NCBI RefSeq assembly: GCF_015482585.1
Contig: NZ_CP049742.1
Coordinates: 1,012,501-1,076,500 of the forward strand
Length of the DNA stretch: 64,000 bases
From: Mangrovibacillus cuniculi
GTDB taxonomy: Bacteria > Bacillota > Bacilli > Bacillales > R1DC41
Direction: 5' to 3'
Below, piece after piece: positions 56,196-64,000 of this stretch (its first letter is position 1; each line of letters starts with the position of its first letter). The notes below the pieces were generated by a model. The model made no database searches and was not told where the DNA came from. It saw only the letters and a program-made list of their open reading frames with translations. A program made the translations under genes and the position numbers.

Positions 56196-57557
56196 ATGAC
56201 ACAATGGATTGTAGAAATTAATGGTTTTTTAATGTCGAAGTGGTTAGTTATTCTCCTGATTGGAGCTGGATTGTTTTTTACGATCCGTGTAAGAGGGTTT
56301 CAATTACGATTATTTAAAGATATTCGGAAATTATTTTCAGAAGATTCCGCTATAGATAGAGGTAAGGGAGAAATTTCTAGCTTCCAATCTTTTTGTATAG
56401 GAGCAGCTACTAGAATTGGAACAGGAAACATGGCAGGTGTTGCGATGGCTCTTACGATTGGTGGACCTGGAGCAATTATTTGGATGTGGCTTGTAGCAAT
56501 TCTTGGTGGTGCAACTAGTTTTGTAGAATCCACTTTGGCTCAAATATATAAAGTGAGAGATGGACAAGGGTTCAAAGGTGGACCTGCTTACTACATGGAA
56601 CGAGCACTAGGTAAGCGTTGGTTAGGAATATTATTTGGAGTATTTGTAGCAATTACCTTTGGATTAATTTTTAATTCTGTTCAGTCCAATACGATTGCGC
56701 TGGCATTTGATCAGTCATTCTCTGTTAGCCCAGTTGTAAGTTCCGTTATTTTAACGGTAGCAACAGCATTAGTAATCTTTGGAGGAACACAACGAATTGC
56801 TAAATTATCTGCAACAATTGTACCCGTGATGGCGGTTGTTTATTTACTGGTATCCATTGTAGTATTGGTTCTTAATGTAACAGAAATACCTGCCGTTCTT
56901 ATGACGATGTTCAAGCAAGCTTTTGGGATAGAGCAGGTTGTAGGCGGTGGAATTGGTGTAGCTGTCATGCAGGGTGTAATGAGAGGTCTTTTCTCAAATG
57001 AAGCAGGAATGGGTTCTGCGCCTCACGCAGCAGCAACAGCAACAGTATCGCATCCAGCAAAACAAGGTATTATTCAAACGTTAGGTGTGTATGTAGATAC
57101 ATTATTAATTTGTACTTCTACTGCTGTCATTATTTTAATGGCGGATGCTTTTGGACAAACAGATGCTACAGGAATTGAATTACTTCAGTTAGCACTTACT
57201 GAACATTTAGGTGGTTGGGCTGGACAATTTGTAGCGATTTGTATTTTATTATTCGCGTTTACAACGATTATCGGATCTTATTTCTATGGTGAAACAAACA
57301 TTACTAATATAAATAATAGAAAAGAAGTGTTAACTGCATATCGTGTAGTAGTTCTAGGAATGGTTGCATATGGCGCTTTAGCCCCATTAGCAACAGTTTG
57401 GACATTAGCAGAATTGTTTATGGCCATTATTGCTTCCATAAACTTAGTATCCATTCTGTTTATCTCTCCAATAGCTATTAAAGCATTAAAAGATTATCAA
57501 GAACAAAGAAAAAAAGGGTTATACCTCAATTTTATAAAGATTCTATTCCTGGTTTAA
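56196..57557 (+). CDS. Sodium:amino-acid symporter, AGCS (alanine/glycine) family; C-terminus altered by frameshift
   Basis: 453 residues as written, from ATG 56196. About ten membrane helices and the family motifs GIGTGNMAGVA-like (RIGTGNMAGVAMAL), GGPGAIIWMW and FSNEAGMGSAPHAAA. Imports alanine, glycine or glutamine with Na+. The last 12 residues look wrong: one extra C in CC at 57524-57525 changes LNFIKILFLV to PQFYKDSIPGLKGVESWG and extends the protein to a stop at 57622 (475 residues), the tail typical of this family. The true gene is therefore probably 56196-57622. Confidence 0.85.
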   Translation: MTQWIVEINGFLMSKWLVILLIGAGLFFTIRVRGFQLRLFKDIRKLFSEDSAIDRGKGEISSFQSFCIGAATRIGTGNMAGVAMALTIGGPGAIIWMWLVAILGGATSFVESTLAQIYKVRDGQGFKGGPAYYMERALGKRWLGILFGVFVAITFGLIFNSVQSNTIALAFDQSFSVSPVVSSVILTVATALVIFGGTQRIAKLSATIVPVMAVVYLLVSIVVLVLNVTEIPAVLMTMFKQAFGIEQVVGGGIGVAVMQGVMRGLFSNEAGMGSAPHAAATATVSHPAKQGIIQTLGVYVDTLLICTSTAVIILMADAFGQTDATGIELLQLALTEHLGGWAGQFVAICILLFAFTTIIGSYFYGETNITNINNRKEVLTAYRVVVLGMVAYGALAPLATVWTLAELFMAIIASINLVSILFISPIAIKALKDYQEQRKKGLYLNFIKILFLV

Positions 57558-57621
57558 AGGGTGTAGAAAGTTGGGGAGATAGACCTTTAGAAGAAAAACA
57601 ATCAGAAAGACACATCGGATA

Positions 57622-57667
57622 AAAAAGGGCTGGAACGGAGAATGCGAATTCGTTCCAGCCTTTTTGT
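57622..57667. terminator. Bidirectional terminator between the symporter and DCC genes
   Basis: GGCTGGAACG (57628-57637) with CGTTCCAGCC (57651-57660), flanked by an A-run on the left and T-run on the right, so it can serve the + strand symporter and the minus-strand DCC gene. Confidence 0.85.
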
Positions 57668-57687
57668 TTGTACTTAGACAATATCTT

Positions 57688-58080
57688 TTACTCTAAAAAC
57701 CTAGCACGCTCTTTGGCTGTAGGTAATCTACAAAGATCTTTCTTGCCAAACCATTTTAACCTATTTTTTGCAACATAACGGTAAACGAAATCTCTAATAA
57801 ATCCAGGAATAATGAATGCACAACTAGTGATTGGCCATAAGCCATCTAATTCTCTGGCGATTAATAATACAGCGGTGGATCGAGTGAAGGCCTTATTATT
57901 TTTTATATACACCATCGAATTTAAATCCATGCTTAACTTGTGGTTACGTAAAAGTTCTTTCCCTTTTTCGCTTTGTAAAGAAGTAAATAGAAATTTTGCT
58001 TGTGAGTCTCTCTTGATAATAAACTGTACAGCAGAATTACACATGTTACATTCGCCATCAAACAAAACAACTCTGTTCAT
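57688..58080 (-). CDS. Thiol-disulfide oxidoreductase, DCC family (YuxK-like)
   Basis: 130 residues (DUF393). The family-defining DxxCxxC appears as FDGECNMCNSAV near residues 7-18. Also has the TRSTAVLLIARELDG segment near 87. Probably redox-active; partner unknown. On the minus strand, 12 bases downstream of the TRIC-family gene with GGAGAATC before its start, so the two likely form an operon. Confidence 0.85.
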   Translation of the reverse strand: MNRVVLFDGECNMCNSAVQFIIKRDSQAKFLFTSLQSEKGKELLRNHKLSMDLNSMVYIKNNKAFTRSTAVLLIARELDGLWPITSCAFIIPGFIRDFVYRYVAKNRLKWFGKKDLCRLPTAKERARFLE

Positions 58081-58092
58081 AAAGATTCTCCT

Positions 58093-58713
58093 TTAAGAGG
58101 GATTTGTATGTGCAGCTCGTAGACTCCTATTCGGTAATCTCCAGTTAAATGTGTAAGATAGAATTCTCATTGCAGTTACAAAACCGAATAATAAATATAA
58201 TTCAAAGGGGGAAGAAGCCAAACCTGTTCCAATAAATAAACCAGCTAAAATTGCCCACACTGCATATATTTCAGAACGCAAAACGATTGGTTTTCTTCCA
58301 GCTAGTAAATCTCTCACAATTCCTCCACCGCTACCTGTTAAAACTGCGGCTACAATTACAGCGCTTAGTGGGTGCTCCATATTATCTGCATAAAGTGCGC
58401 CTTGAATTGCAAAAGCAGAGAGTCCGATAGCGTCAAAGAAATTACCCCACCTTCTCCAATGCTTTAGTAAGTTATTAGGAAATAAAAAGACAGCCGTTGT
58501 AGAAAGTAATGCAATTTGAAAATAGATACCTTGCTCCCATAATGCTGAAACAGGTACACCAATTAACAAGTTGCGAATAGCTCCACCACCAAATGCCGTT
58601 ACAATACCTAATATATATACTCCTAAAATATCATATTCTTCCTCCATAGCTATGATTGCACCAGATACAGCAAAAGCAATGGTTCCTAAAATACTAAATA
58701 CTTCCCAAGTCAC
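58093..58713 (-). CDS. TRIC-family (UPF0126) membrane protein, YvgT-like
   Basis: 206 residues with about seven membrane helices and two halves, each with the repeated glycine-rich pattern (TAFGGGAIRNLLIG near residue 40, LTGSGGGIVRDLLAG near 125). This is the trimeric intracellular cation-channel fold; prokaryotic members conduct monovalent cations. GGAGGTC lies before the start. Divergent from hflX, with 183 bases between. Confidence 0.85.
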   Translation of the reverse strand: MTWEVFSILGTIAFAVSGAIIAMEEEYDILGVYILGIVTAFGGGAIRNLLIGVPVSALWEQGIYFQIALLSTTAVFLFPNNLLKHWRRWGNFFDAIGLSAFAIQGALYADNMEHPLSAVIVAAVLTGSGGGIVRDLLAGRKPIVLRSEIYAVWAILAGLFIGTGLASSPFELYLLFGFVTAMRILSYTFNWRLPNRSLRAAHTNPS

Positions 58714-58896
58714 GATGAGACCTCCTTGGACACTACACCAACTGGAGGGATGTCTCCTGATGTTAGTTACATGATAAGATAATTCCTAAAGTTTATTTTA
58801 TCATGGATACGATACGTTTAACTAGAAAACATGGAGCTTTATTAATAATTTTGGTATGATGGTGAAATAGTCTGGAAAGAGAAAGAAGGGAACGCA

Positions 58897-60171
58897 TTGG
58901 TTGATGCGACGTTAGAGAAAGCGATTCTTGTAGGTTGTCAAGTAAATGACAATGACGAACGCTTTGGTTATTCAATGGAAGAGCTGGCTCGACTAACAGA
59001 GACGGCAAATGGTGAAGTGATTACGACGTTTATCCAAAAACGAGATAGAGTTCACCCTGCTACGTATATAGGGAAAGGGAAATTAGAAGAACTAAGAGCT
59101 GCGGTAGAAGAGCTGGAAGTTGATATTGTCATTTTCAATGATGAACTTTCTCCTTCTCAAATTAGAAATTTGTCTAAAGAGTTGGAAGTTCGAGTTATTG
59201 ATCGAACACAGTTAATATTAGATATTTTTGCTCAACGTGCACAATCTCGTGAAGGGAAAATGCAAGTCGAGTTAGCGCAATTAAAGTACTCGCTTCCTAG
59301 ACTGGCTGGTCAGGGGACGTCATTGTCTCGTTTAGGTGGAGGGATTGGAACGAGAGGTCCTGGAGAAACAAAATTGGAAACGGACCGAAGACACATAAGA
59401 AAGAAGATTGATGAAATTAATAGACAATTACAGGTGGTAGTGAGTCATAGAGATAGATATCGCGATAGAAGAAAGCGAAACAATACTTACCAAATAGCAA
59501 TTGTTGGGTATACAAACGCTGGAAAATCAACATTATTTAATAGGTTATCGGAAGGGAACGTTTATGAAGAAAACCAATTATTCGCGACCTTAGATCCTAC
59601 GACCAAAAAGTTAGTATTACCAAGTGGTTATACAACGCTTATTACAGATACAGTTGGTTTTATTCAAGATCTACCTACTTCTTTAGTGGCAGCGTTTCGC
59701 TCTACATTAGAAGAAGTAAAAGAAGCTGATTTAATTCTTCACGTCGTAGATAGCTCTAATGCAGATTACGTACAACATGAAAAAACAGTAGAAGAATTAT
59801 TAGAGGAATTAGGTGTAGAGCAGTCTCTTCAATTAACGGTTTATAATAAAAGAGATGTACAGTTGTCTTCCTTCATACCTTCAGAAGGAATAGACTCTAT
59901 ACAGATTTCTGCTTTTAATGAAGAAGACCGAGAAATGTTAAAGAAAAGAATAGAAAAATCTGTTGTTTCTTCCATGAAAGCTTACCGATTTTATCTTCCT
60001 GATTCAGAAGGTAGGGTAAATGCTCTTTTAAAGCAAGAAACCATTTTAACTAGTAGACATTATGATGAAGAGAAAAGAAGTTATCATTGTCAAGGGTTCG
60101 CACTAGAAAATCATCCTATCTGGGGTGAGATTGCAAGGATAGAAAAGGAGTATCAACATGATGTGGAATGA
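58897..60171 (+). CDS. hflX: GTPase HflX
   Basis: 424 residues from TTG 58897 (AGAAGGGAA upstream). N-terminal HflX domain with the [15 protein letters not shown] linker near residue 147, then GTPase motifs GYTNAGKST (G1) near 205, DTVGF (G3) near 250 and NKRD (G4) near 325. It splits stalled or heat-damaged ribosomes. Its 3' end overlaps ynbB by 14 bases. Confidence 0.94.
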   Translation: MVDATLEKAILVGCQVNDNDERFGYSMEELARLTETANGEVITTFIQKRDRVHPATYIGKGKLEELRAAVEELEVDIVIFNDELSPSQIRNLSKELEVRVIDRTQLILDIFAQRAQSREGKMQVELAQLKYSLPRLAGQGTSLSRLGGGIGTRGPGETKLETDRRHIRKKIDEINRQLQVVVSHRDRYRDRRKRNNTYQIAIVGYTNAGKSTLFNRLSEGNVYEENQLFATLDPTTKKLVLPSGYTTLITDTVGFIQDLPTSLVAAFRSTLEEVKEADLILHVVDSSNADYVQHEKTVEELLEELGVEQSLQLTVYNKRDVQLSSFIPSEGIDSIQISAFNEEDREMLKKRIEKSVVSSMKAYRFYLPDSEGRVNALLKQETILTSRHYDEEKRSYHCQGFALENHPIWGEIARIEKEYQHDVE

Positions 60172-61429
60172 TTGGGGCTATGGTCAGCAACTAGAAGGTA
60201 TTAGTAATCAAGTAGAAGAAAAAATTCAATCTGTCCATAAGCAGATCGACAAGCAAGTAGAAAGAAATCAATATCGTGTATTAAAAAGTTTTCAAGAACA
60301 TAAAGTTAGTGATGGTCATTTCATTCCAACAACAGGTTATGGATATGACGACCATGGAAGAGATACCTTAGAAAAAATATATGCAAACGTTTTTGGAGCT
60401 GAAGCTGGATTGGTGAGACCCCAGATTATTTCTGGAACGCATGCAATTTCCATTGCGCTCTTTGGGGTTCTTAGACCTGGGGATGAATTACTTTATATAA
60501 CAGGCAAGCCATACGATACATTAGAAGAGATAGTTGGCATTAGAGGTAGCGGGGTAGGTTCCTTGCAGGATTTTAATATCTCCTACAACGCAGTTTCCCT
60601 ACAACCAACAGGAGAGCCTGACTGGAGTGCGATTGAAAGATCTATTGGACCAAACACGAAAATGATTGGTATTCAACGCTCGAAAGGATATGCAACGAGA
60701 CCAAGTTTTACAATAGATCAAATTAAGGAAATGATTCAGTTTGTAAAAGAAATAAAACAAGATGTAATTGTTTTTGTAGATAATTGCTACGGAGAATTTG
60801 TAGAAGATGAAGAACCTTGCCATGTTGGCGCAGATTTGATGGCGGGTTCTTTAATTAAAAACCCTGGTGGTGGAATAGCTAAAACTGGTGGTTACATCGT
60901 TGGTAAAGAGAGTTTAGTTGAAGCTTGTTCGTTCAGAATGACGTCACCTGGTATTGGCGCAGAAGCGGGAGCGTCTTTATATAGTTTACTAGAAATGTAT
61001 CAAGGATTTTTCTTGGCACCACATGTTGTGGGTCAAGCATTAAAAGGTGCTGTGTTTACTTCAGCGTTTTTAGAATCAGTAGGCTTGCATACATATCCAA
61101 AGTGGGACGCAAAAAGAACGGACCTAATTCAATCTGTTCAGTTTGATGACAGAGATCGAATGATTGCCTTTTGCCAAGCAGTCCAGTTTGCTTCACCGGT
61201 TAACTCGCATGTTACGCCATATGGTGCTTACATGCCTGGCTATGAAGATGATGTCATTATGGCTGCCGGAACTTTCATCCAAGGAGCTTCTATAGAGCTA
61301 TCAGCGGATGGCCCACTTAGACCACCTTATTTTGCATACGTACAAGGTGGATTAACGTATGAGCATGTAAAATTGGCTGTTATGCATGCAGTAAATAGAT
61401 TAGCGGAAACAAAATTAATTGAACTTTAA
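60158..61429 (+). CDS. ynbB: PLP-dependent gamma-lyase family protein YnbB
   Basis: 423 residues from ATG 60158, overlapping hflX. Cys/Met-metabolism-type fold I PLP enzyme, sometimes named aluminium-resistance protein. Motifs: [12 protein letters not shown] near 90, [10 protein letters not shown] near 210, and the probable Schiff-base lysine in [13 protein letters not shown] near 248. Substrate unproven; relatives are called methionine gamma-lyase or cystathionine beta-lyase-like. Always found before glnR in Bacillus, as here. Confidence 0.88.
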   Translation: MMWNDWGYGQQLEGISNQVEEKIQSVHKQIDKQVERNQYRVLKSFQEHKVSDGHFIPTTGYGYDDHGRDTLEKIYANVFGAEAGLVRPQIISGTHAISIALFGVLRPGDELLYITGKPYDTLEEIVGIRGSGVGSLQDFNISYNAVSLQPTGEPDWSAIERSIGPNTKMIGIQRSKGYATRPSFTIDQIKEMIQFVKEIKQDVIVFVDNCYGEFVEDEEPCHVGADLMAGSLIKNPGGGIAKTGGYIVGKESLVEACSFRMTSPGIGAEAGASLYSLLEMYQGFFLAPHVVGQALKGAVFTSAFLESVGLHTYPKWDAKRTDLIQSVQFDDRDRMIAFCQAVQFASPVNSHVTPYGAYMPGYEDDVIMAAGTFIQGASIELSADGPLRPPYFAYVQGGLTYEHVKLAVMHAVNRLAETKLIEL

Positions 61430-61473
61430 ATCTCTTTAAGTAATAAAATCAGTTAAGATAAAAGTTAAAACTA

Positions 61474-61516
61474 TACAAGAAAGGTGCATTTATTAAATGC
61501 ACCTTTCTTGTATTTT
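61474..61516 (+). terminator. Terminator after ynbB
   Basis: Perfect 18-bp stem, TACAAGAAAGGTGCATTT (61474-61491) with its complement (61495-61512), 3-base loop, T-rich tail. It could also act in the opposite direction. Confidence 0.88.
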
Positions 61517-61579
61517 TAAATAGTCTATAGGGTCTTTGTCTATAAAGATAAGATTGAAATAGTTGTAAATAAATTGTCA

Positions 61580-61619
61580 TGTTATATTTTCTAACATGAA
61601 GTTGACATAATTTATTACA
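61580..61619 (+). promoter_or_regulatory. Two GlnR operators of glnRA
   Basis: Operator 1 TGTTATATTTTCTAACA (61580-61596) fits TGTnA-N7-TnACA fully. Operator 2 TGACATAATTTATTACA (61603-61619) has one mismatch and overlaps the -35 box. The two start 23 bases apart, the same arrangement known for B. subtilis glnRA, where GlnR represses its own operon in nitrogen excess. Confidence 0.85.
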
Positions 61620-61630
61620 TATCATATACT
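61602..61630 (+). promoter_or_regulatory. Sigma-A promoter of glnRA
   Basis: Consensus TTGACA (61602-61607), 17 bases, TATACT (61625-61630). Confidence 0.88.
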
Positions 61631-61664
61631 AACACTATCGTCATAGCGAAGGAGGGATGTAGTA

Positions 61665-62060
61665 GTGAGAAGTAGTCAGCTGAGACGTACAATGGCCATT
61701 TTTTCCATGGGATCTGTTATGAAGTTAACAGATTTAACTGCACGTCAGATTCGCTACTATGAAGAGCATGAACTAATTACTCCTGAGCGAACAGACGGTA
61801 ACAGACGATTATTCTCCTTAAACGACATTGACCGTTTATTGGAGATAAAAGATTTAATTGACCAAGGAATTAATATGGCTGGTATAAAGCGTATACTTAT
61901 TCCTGGCAATACAGAACCTGTAATTGTAAATTCTGAAAGTAAGCAAAAGGAATTATCTGATAAAGAACTTCGTAAGCTATTACGAAAGGAAATGTATCAG
62001 CCTGGAAAGTATCCCCGAGATTCCATTAGACAAGGAGAACTTTCACGCTTCTTTCATTAA
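61665..62060 (+). CDS. glnR: Nitrogen-metabolism repressor GlnR
   Basis: 131 residues from GTG 61665 with AAGGAGGG upstream. MerR-type winged helix in residues 20-85 (LTARQIRYYEEHELITPERT). The flexible C-terminal tail, which senses feedback-inhibited glutamine synthetase, ends GELSRFFH. Represses glnRA and related genes when glutamine is abundant; the operators lie just upstream. glnA follows after 32 bases. Confidence 0.95.
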   Translation: MRSSQLRRTMAIFSMGSVMKLTDLTARQIRYYEEHELITPERTDGNRRLFSLNDIDRLLEIKDLIDQGINMAGIKRILIPGNTEPVIVNSESKQKELSDKELRKLLRKEMYQPGKYPRDSIRQGELSRFFH

Positions 62061-62092
62061 AATTAAACAGATATTAGAGGAGGAACCACCAA

Positions 62093-63427
62093 ATGGCAAA
62101 GTATACTCGTGAAGACATTAGACGCTTCGCTGAAGAACAAAACGTAAAATATATTCGTTTACAGTTTACGGATATTTTAGGAACAATTAAAAATGTAGAA
62201 ATCCCTGTTAGTCAGTTAGAAAAAGCGTTAGATAACAAAATGATGTTTGACGGTTCTTCTATTGAAGGATTTGTTCGTATTGAAGAATCTGATATGTTAC
62301 TATACCCAGATTTGGATACATGGGTTGTATTCCCTTGGACTGCAGAAAAAGGAAAAGTTGCTCGTTTAATCTGTGATATTTATAATCCAGACGGAACGCC
62401 ATTTGATGGAGATCCTCGTAATAATTTACGCCGAGTGTTAAAAGAAATGGAAGAGTTAGGATTTACTGATTTCAATCTTGGACCAGAGCCTGAGTTTTTC
62501 TTATTCAAACTAGATGAAAAAGGCGAACCTACTCTAGAACTAAATGACAACGGTGGTTATTTCGACTTAGCACCTACAGATTTAGGAGAAAACTGCCGTC
62601 GTGATATCGTTCTTGAGCTAGAAGAAATGGGATTTGAAATTGAAGCATCTCACCATGAAGTAGCTCCAGGTCAACACGAAATTGACTTTAAATATGCAGA
62701 TGCTTTAAAAGCATGTGACGATATTCAAACGTTTAAATTAGTTGTTAAAACAATTGCTCGTAAGCATGGTTTACATGCTACATTCATGCCAAAACCACTA
62801 TTTGGTGTTAACGGTTCTGGAATGCATGCTAACTTATCTCTATTTAAAGGTAAAGAAAATGCATTCTACGATACAACTGGTAAACTTGAACTAAGTGAGA
62901 CAGCTTACCAATTTATCGCGGGTATTATTAAGAATGCAACTGCCTTCACAGCAGTTACAAACCCAACGGTAAACTCTTATAAGCGTTTAGTACCAGGTTA
63001 CGAAGCTCCATGTTATGTTGCTTGGTCTGCACGTAACCGTAGTCCATTAATTCGTATTCCATCTTCACGTGGTCTTTCTACTCGTGTAGAAGTACGTTCT
63101 GTAGATCCAGCTGCTAACCCATATTTAGCAATGGCAGTTCTGTTAGCTGCAGGTCTTGATGGAATTAAGAACAAATTATCGGCTCCAGCTCCAGTTGATC
63201 GTAATATTTATGTTATGAACAAACAAGAGCGTGAAGAAGCAGGAATTGTAGATCTACCAGGTTCCCTTGCATTAGCGTTAGATGAGTTGAAAGCTAATGA
63301 AACAATGACTGCAGCACTTGGTGAGCATATCTTTGAACACTTTATTGAAGCAAAAGAAATTGAGTGGGATATGTTCCGTACAGCAGTTCACCCTTGGGAA
63401 CGCGACCAATATATGAAGCAATATTAA
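62093..63427 (+). CDS. glnA: Glutamine synthetase, type I
   Basis: 444 residues, the Bacillus length. Motifs: [11 protein letters not shown] near residue 48, EPEFFLF near 132, [10 protein letters not shown] near 240, [13 protein letters not shown] near 293, and NRSPLIRIP near 315. No adenylylation-site insertion, in keeping with the GSI-alpha type controlled by feedback and GlnR binding. GAGGAGG precedes ATG 62093. Confidence 0.97.
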   Translation: MAKYTREDIRRFAEEQNVKYIRLQFTDILGTIKNVEIPVSQLEKALDNKMMFDGSSIEGFVRIEESDMLLYPDLDTWVVFPWTAEKGKVARLICDIYNPDGTPFDGDPRNNLRRVLKEMEELGFTDFNLGPEPEFFLFKLDEKGEPTLELNDNGGYFDLAPTDLGENCRRDIVLELEEMGFEIEASHHEVAPGQHEIDFKYADALKACDDIQTFKLVVKTIARKHGLHATFMPKPLFGVNGSGMHANLSLFKGKENAFYDTTGKLELSETAYQFIAGIIKNATAFTAVTNPTVNSYKRLVPGYEAPCYVAWSARNRSPLIRIPSSRGLSTRVEVRSVDPAANPYLAMAVLLAAGLDGIKNKLSAPAPVDRNIYVMNKQEREEAGIVDLPGSLALALDELKANETMTAALGEHIFEHFIEAKEIEWDMFRTAVHPWERDQYMKQY

Positions 63428-63435
63428 TAAATAGT

Positions 63436-63475
63436 AGAAAGCCTCTCTGTAGTTTACAGAGAGGCTTTCTCTTTT
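63436..63475 (+). terminator. Terminator after glnRA
   Basis: Perfect 16-bp stem AGAAAGCCTCTCTGTA (63436-63451) with TACAGAGAGGCTTTCT (63455-63470), then CTTTT. Confidence 0.9.
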
Positions 63476-63481
63476 GTAGGT

Positions 63482-63515
63482 AAAAGAAAAAGCACTGTTC
63501 AAAAGAACAATGCCT
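63482..63515 (-). terminator. Terminator of lexA (minus strand)
   Basis: Read on the minus strand: GCATTGTTC, TTTT loop, GAACAGTGC (one G-T pair), followed by a T-rich stretch at 63482-63490. Confidence 0.7.
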
Positions 63516-63536
63516 CGCTATGAATAACCTTATACA

Positions 63537-64000
63537 TTAATATATCTCTCTGTAAACTCCGATGACTTTTCCTAAGATCGTTACTTGGCGTAAGAATAGT
63601 GGCTCCATAGAAGAGTTTTCTGGTTGAAGACGGAATAAGTCTTTTTCCTTAAAGAACCTTTTAACGGTAGCTTCATCATCTTCTGTCATGGCAACTACAA
63701 TATCGCCATTATTTGCTGTATGCTGTTGACGAACAATGACAAAATCACCATCTAAAATTCCGGCTTCAATCATACTCTCTCCCATAATTTCAAGCATAAA
63801 GATATTTTCGTCTGCAGGTGCTAATCGTTCAGGTAACGGAAAATACTCTTCTACATTTTCAATTGCAGTAATAGGAGAACCTGCAGTGACTTTACCCACT
63901 AATGGGACGCTTGTAACTCTAGGAACTGGAATTAATTCTTCTTCCAAATTAATTACTTCGATTGCTCTTGGTTTTGTGGGGTCTCTTCTAATTAGGCCTT
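63537..64000 (-). CDS. lexA: SOS repressor LexA, C-terminal part (partial)
   Basis: The frame runs off the window end; 154 residues are visible, starting at [14 protein letters not shown], the end of the DNA-binding domain. The self-cleavage site is Ala-Gly in VGKVTAGSP; the catalytic serine is in MGESM and the lysine in ATVKRFF. RecA filaments trigger cleavage, lifting repression of genes such as recA in this window. An internal TTG at 63947 is not a start. Confidence 0.95.
   Translation of the reverse strand, partial: GLIRRDPTKPRAIEVINLEEELIPVPRVTSVPLVGKVTAGSPITAIENVEEYFPLPERLAPADENIFMLEIMGESMIEAGILDGDFVIVRQQHTANNGDIVVAMTEDDEATVKRFFKEKDLFRLQPENSSMEPLFLRQVTILGKVIGVYREIY

Overview
The window is a chromosomal segment of an AT-rich, spore-forming Bacillaceae bacterium (Bacillota). 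The evidence is gene content and order: dipicolinate synthase, SpoIIIE, SpoVS, CotE, SpoVK, GlnR/GlnA and RecA/LexA all occur in the order familiar from Bacillus chromosomes. Nearly all genes lie on the + strand, separated by strong Rho-independent terminators. I cannot name the genus or species from sequence alone. I saw no tRNA or rRNA genes, CRISPR array, prophage or complete insertion sequence.

Layout. 1-6.6 kb: end of a polysaccharide deacetylase, the M16 protease mlpA, then dpaA-dpaB-asd-dapG-dapA (lysine/diaminopimelate pathway plus dipicolinate for spores). 6.8-12.6 kb: rnjB, tepA, ylzJ, spoIIIE. 13-18.7 kb: a GntR regulator and a BMP-type nucleoside ABC transporter. 18.9-27.9 kb: ymfF-ymfH, ymfI, ymfJ, ymfK, rodZ, pgsA, cinA and recA with a LexA box. 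28-38.2 kb: rny, ymdB, spoVS, dipeptidase, korAB, miaB, ricA, cotE. 38.2-48.2 kb: a repeat cluster, then hom-thrC-thrB, an unrecognised HEPN-like protein, a VanR/VanS-like two-component system, a small membrane protein and a SufS-like PLP enzyme; this block sits between cotE and mutS, which I recall as close neighbours in B. subtilis and B. cereus. 48.2-64 kb: mutS-mutL, ypbS-like, miaA-hfq, spoVK, a sodium:amino-acid symporter, a minus-strand pair (DCC oxidoreductase and TRIC-family protein), hflX, ynbB, glnR-glnA and the C-terminal part of lexA (minus strand).

How the genes work together. Asd, DapG and DapA make dihydrodipicolinate, which DpaAB converts to dipicolinate; a good sigma-K-type promoter precedes dpaA. 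Asd also feeds Hom-ThrC-ThrB. RnjB, Rny, RicA and Hfq act on RNA. RecA and LexA form the SOS circuit. GlnR has two operators in front of its own glnRA operon.

Two results stand out. First, a short repeat family (about 66 bp, several copies, mostly directly behind terminator T-tracts) folds as a small hairpin plus a two-tier stem-loop, and its stems co-vary between copies; it forms a nested cluster after cotE. Second, four genes (dapG, ymfC, hom and the AGCS symporter) each lose frame by one missing base in a short G or C run, and one added base restores a full-length protein in each. That pattern looks more like consensus-sequence error than four independent pseudogenes.
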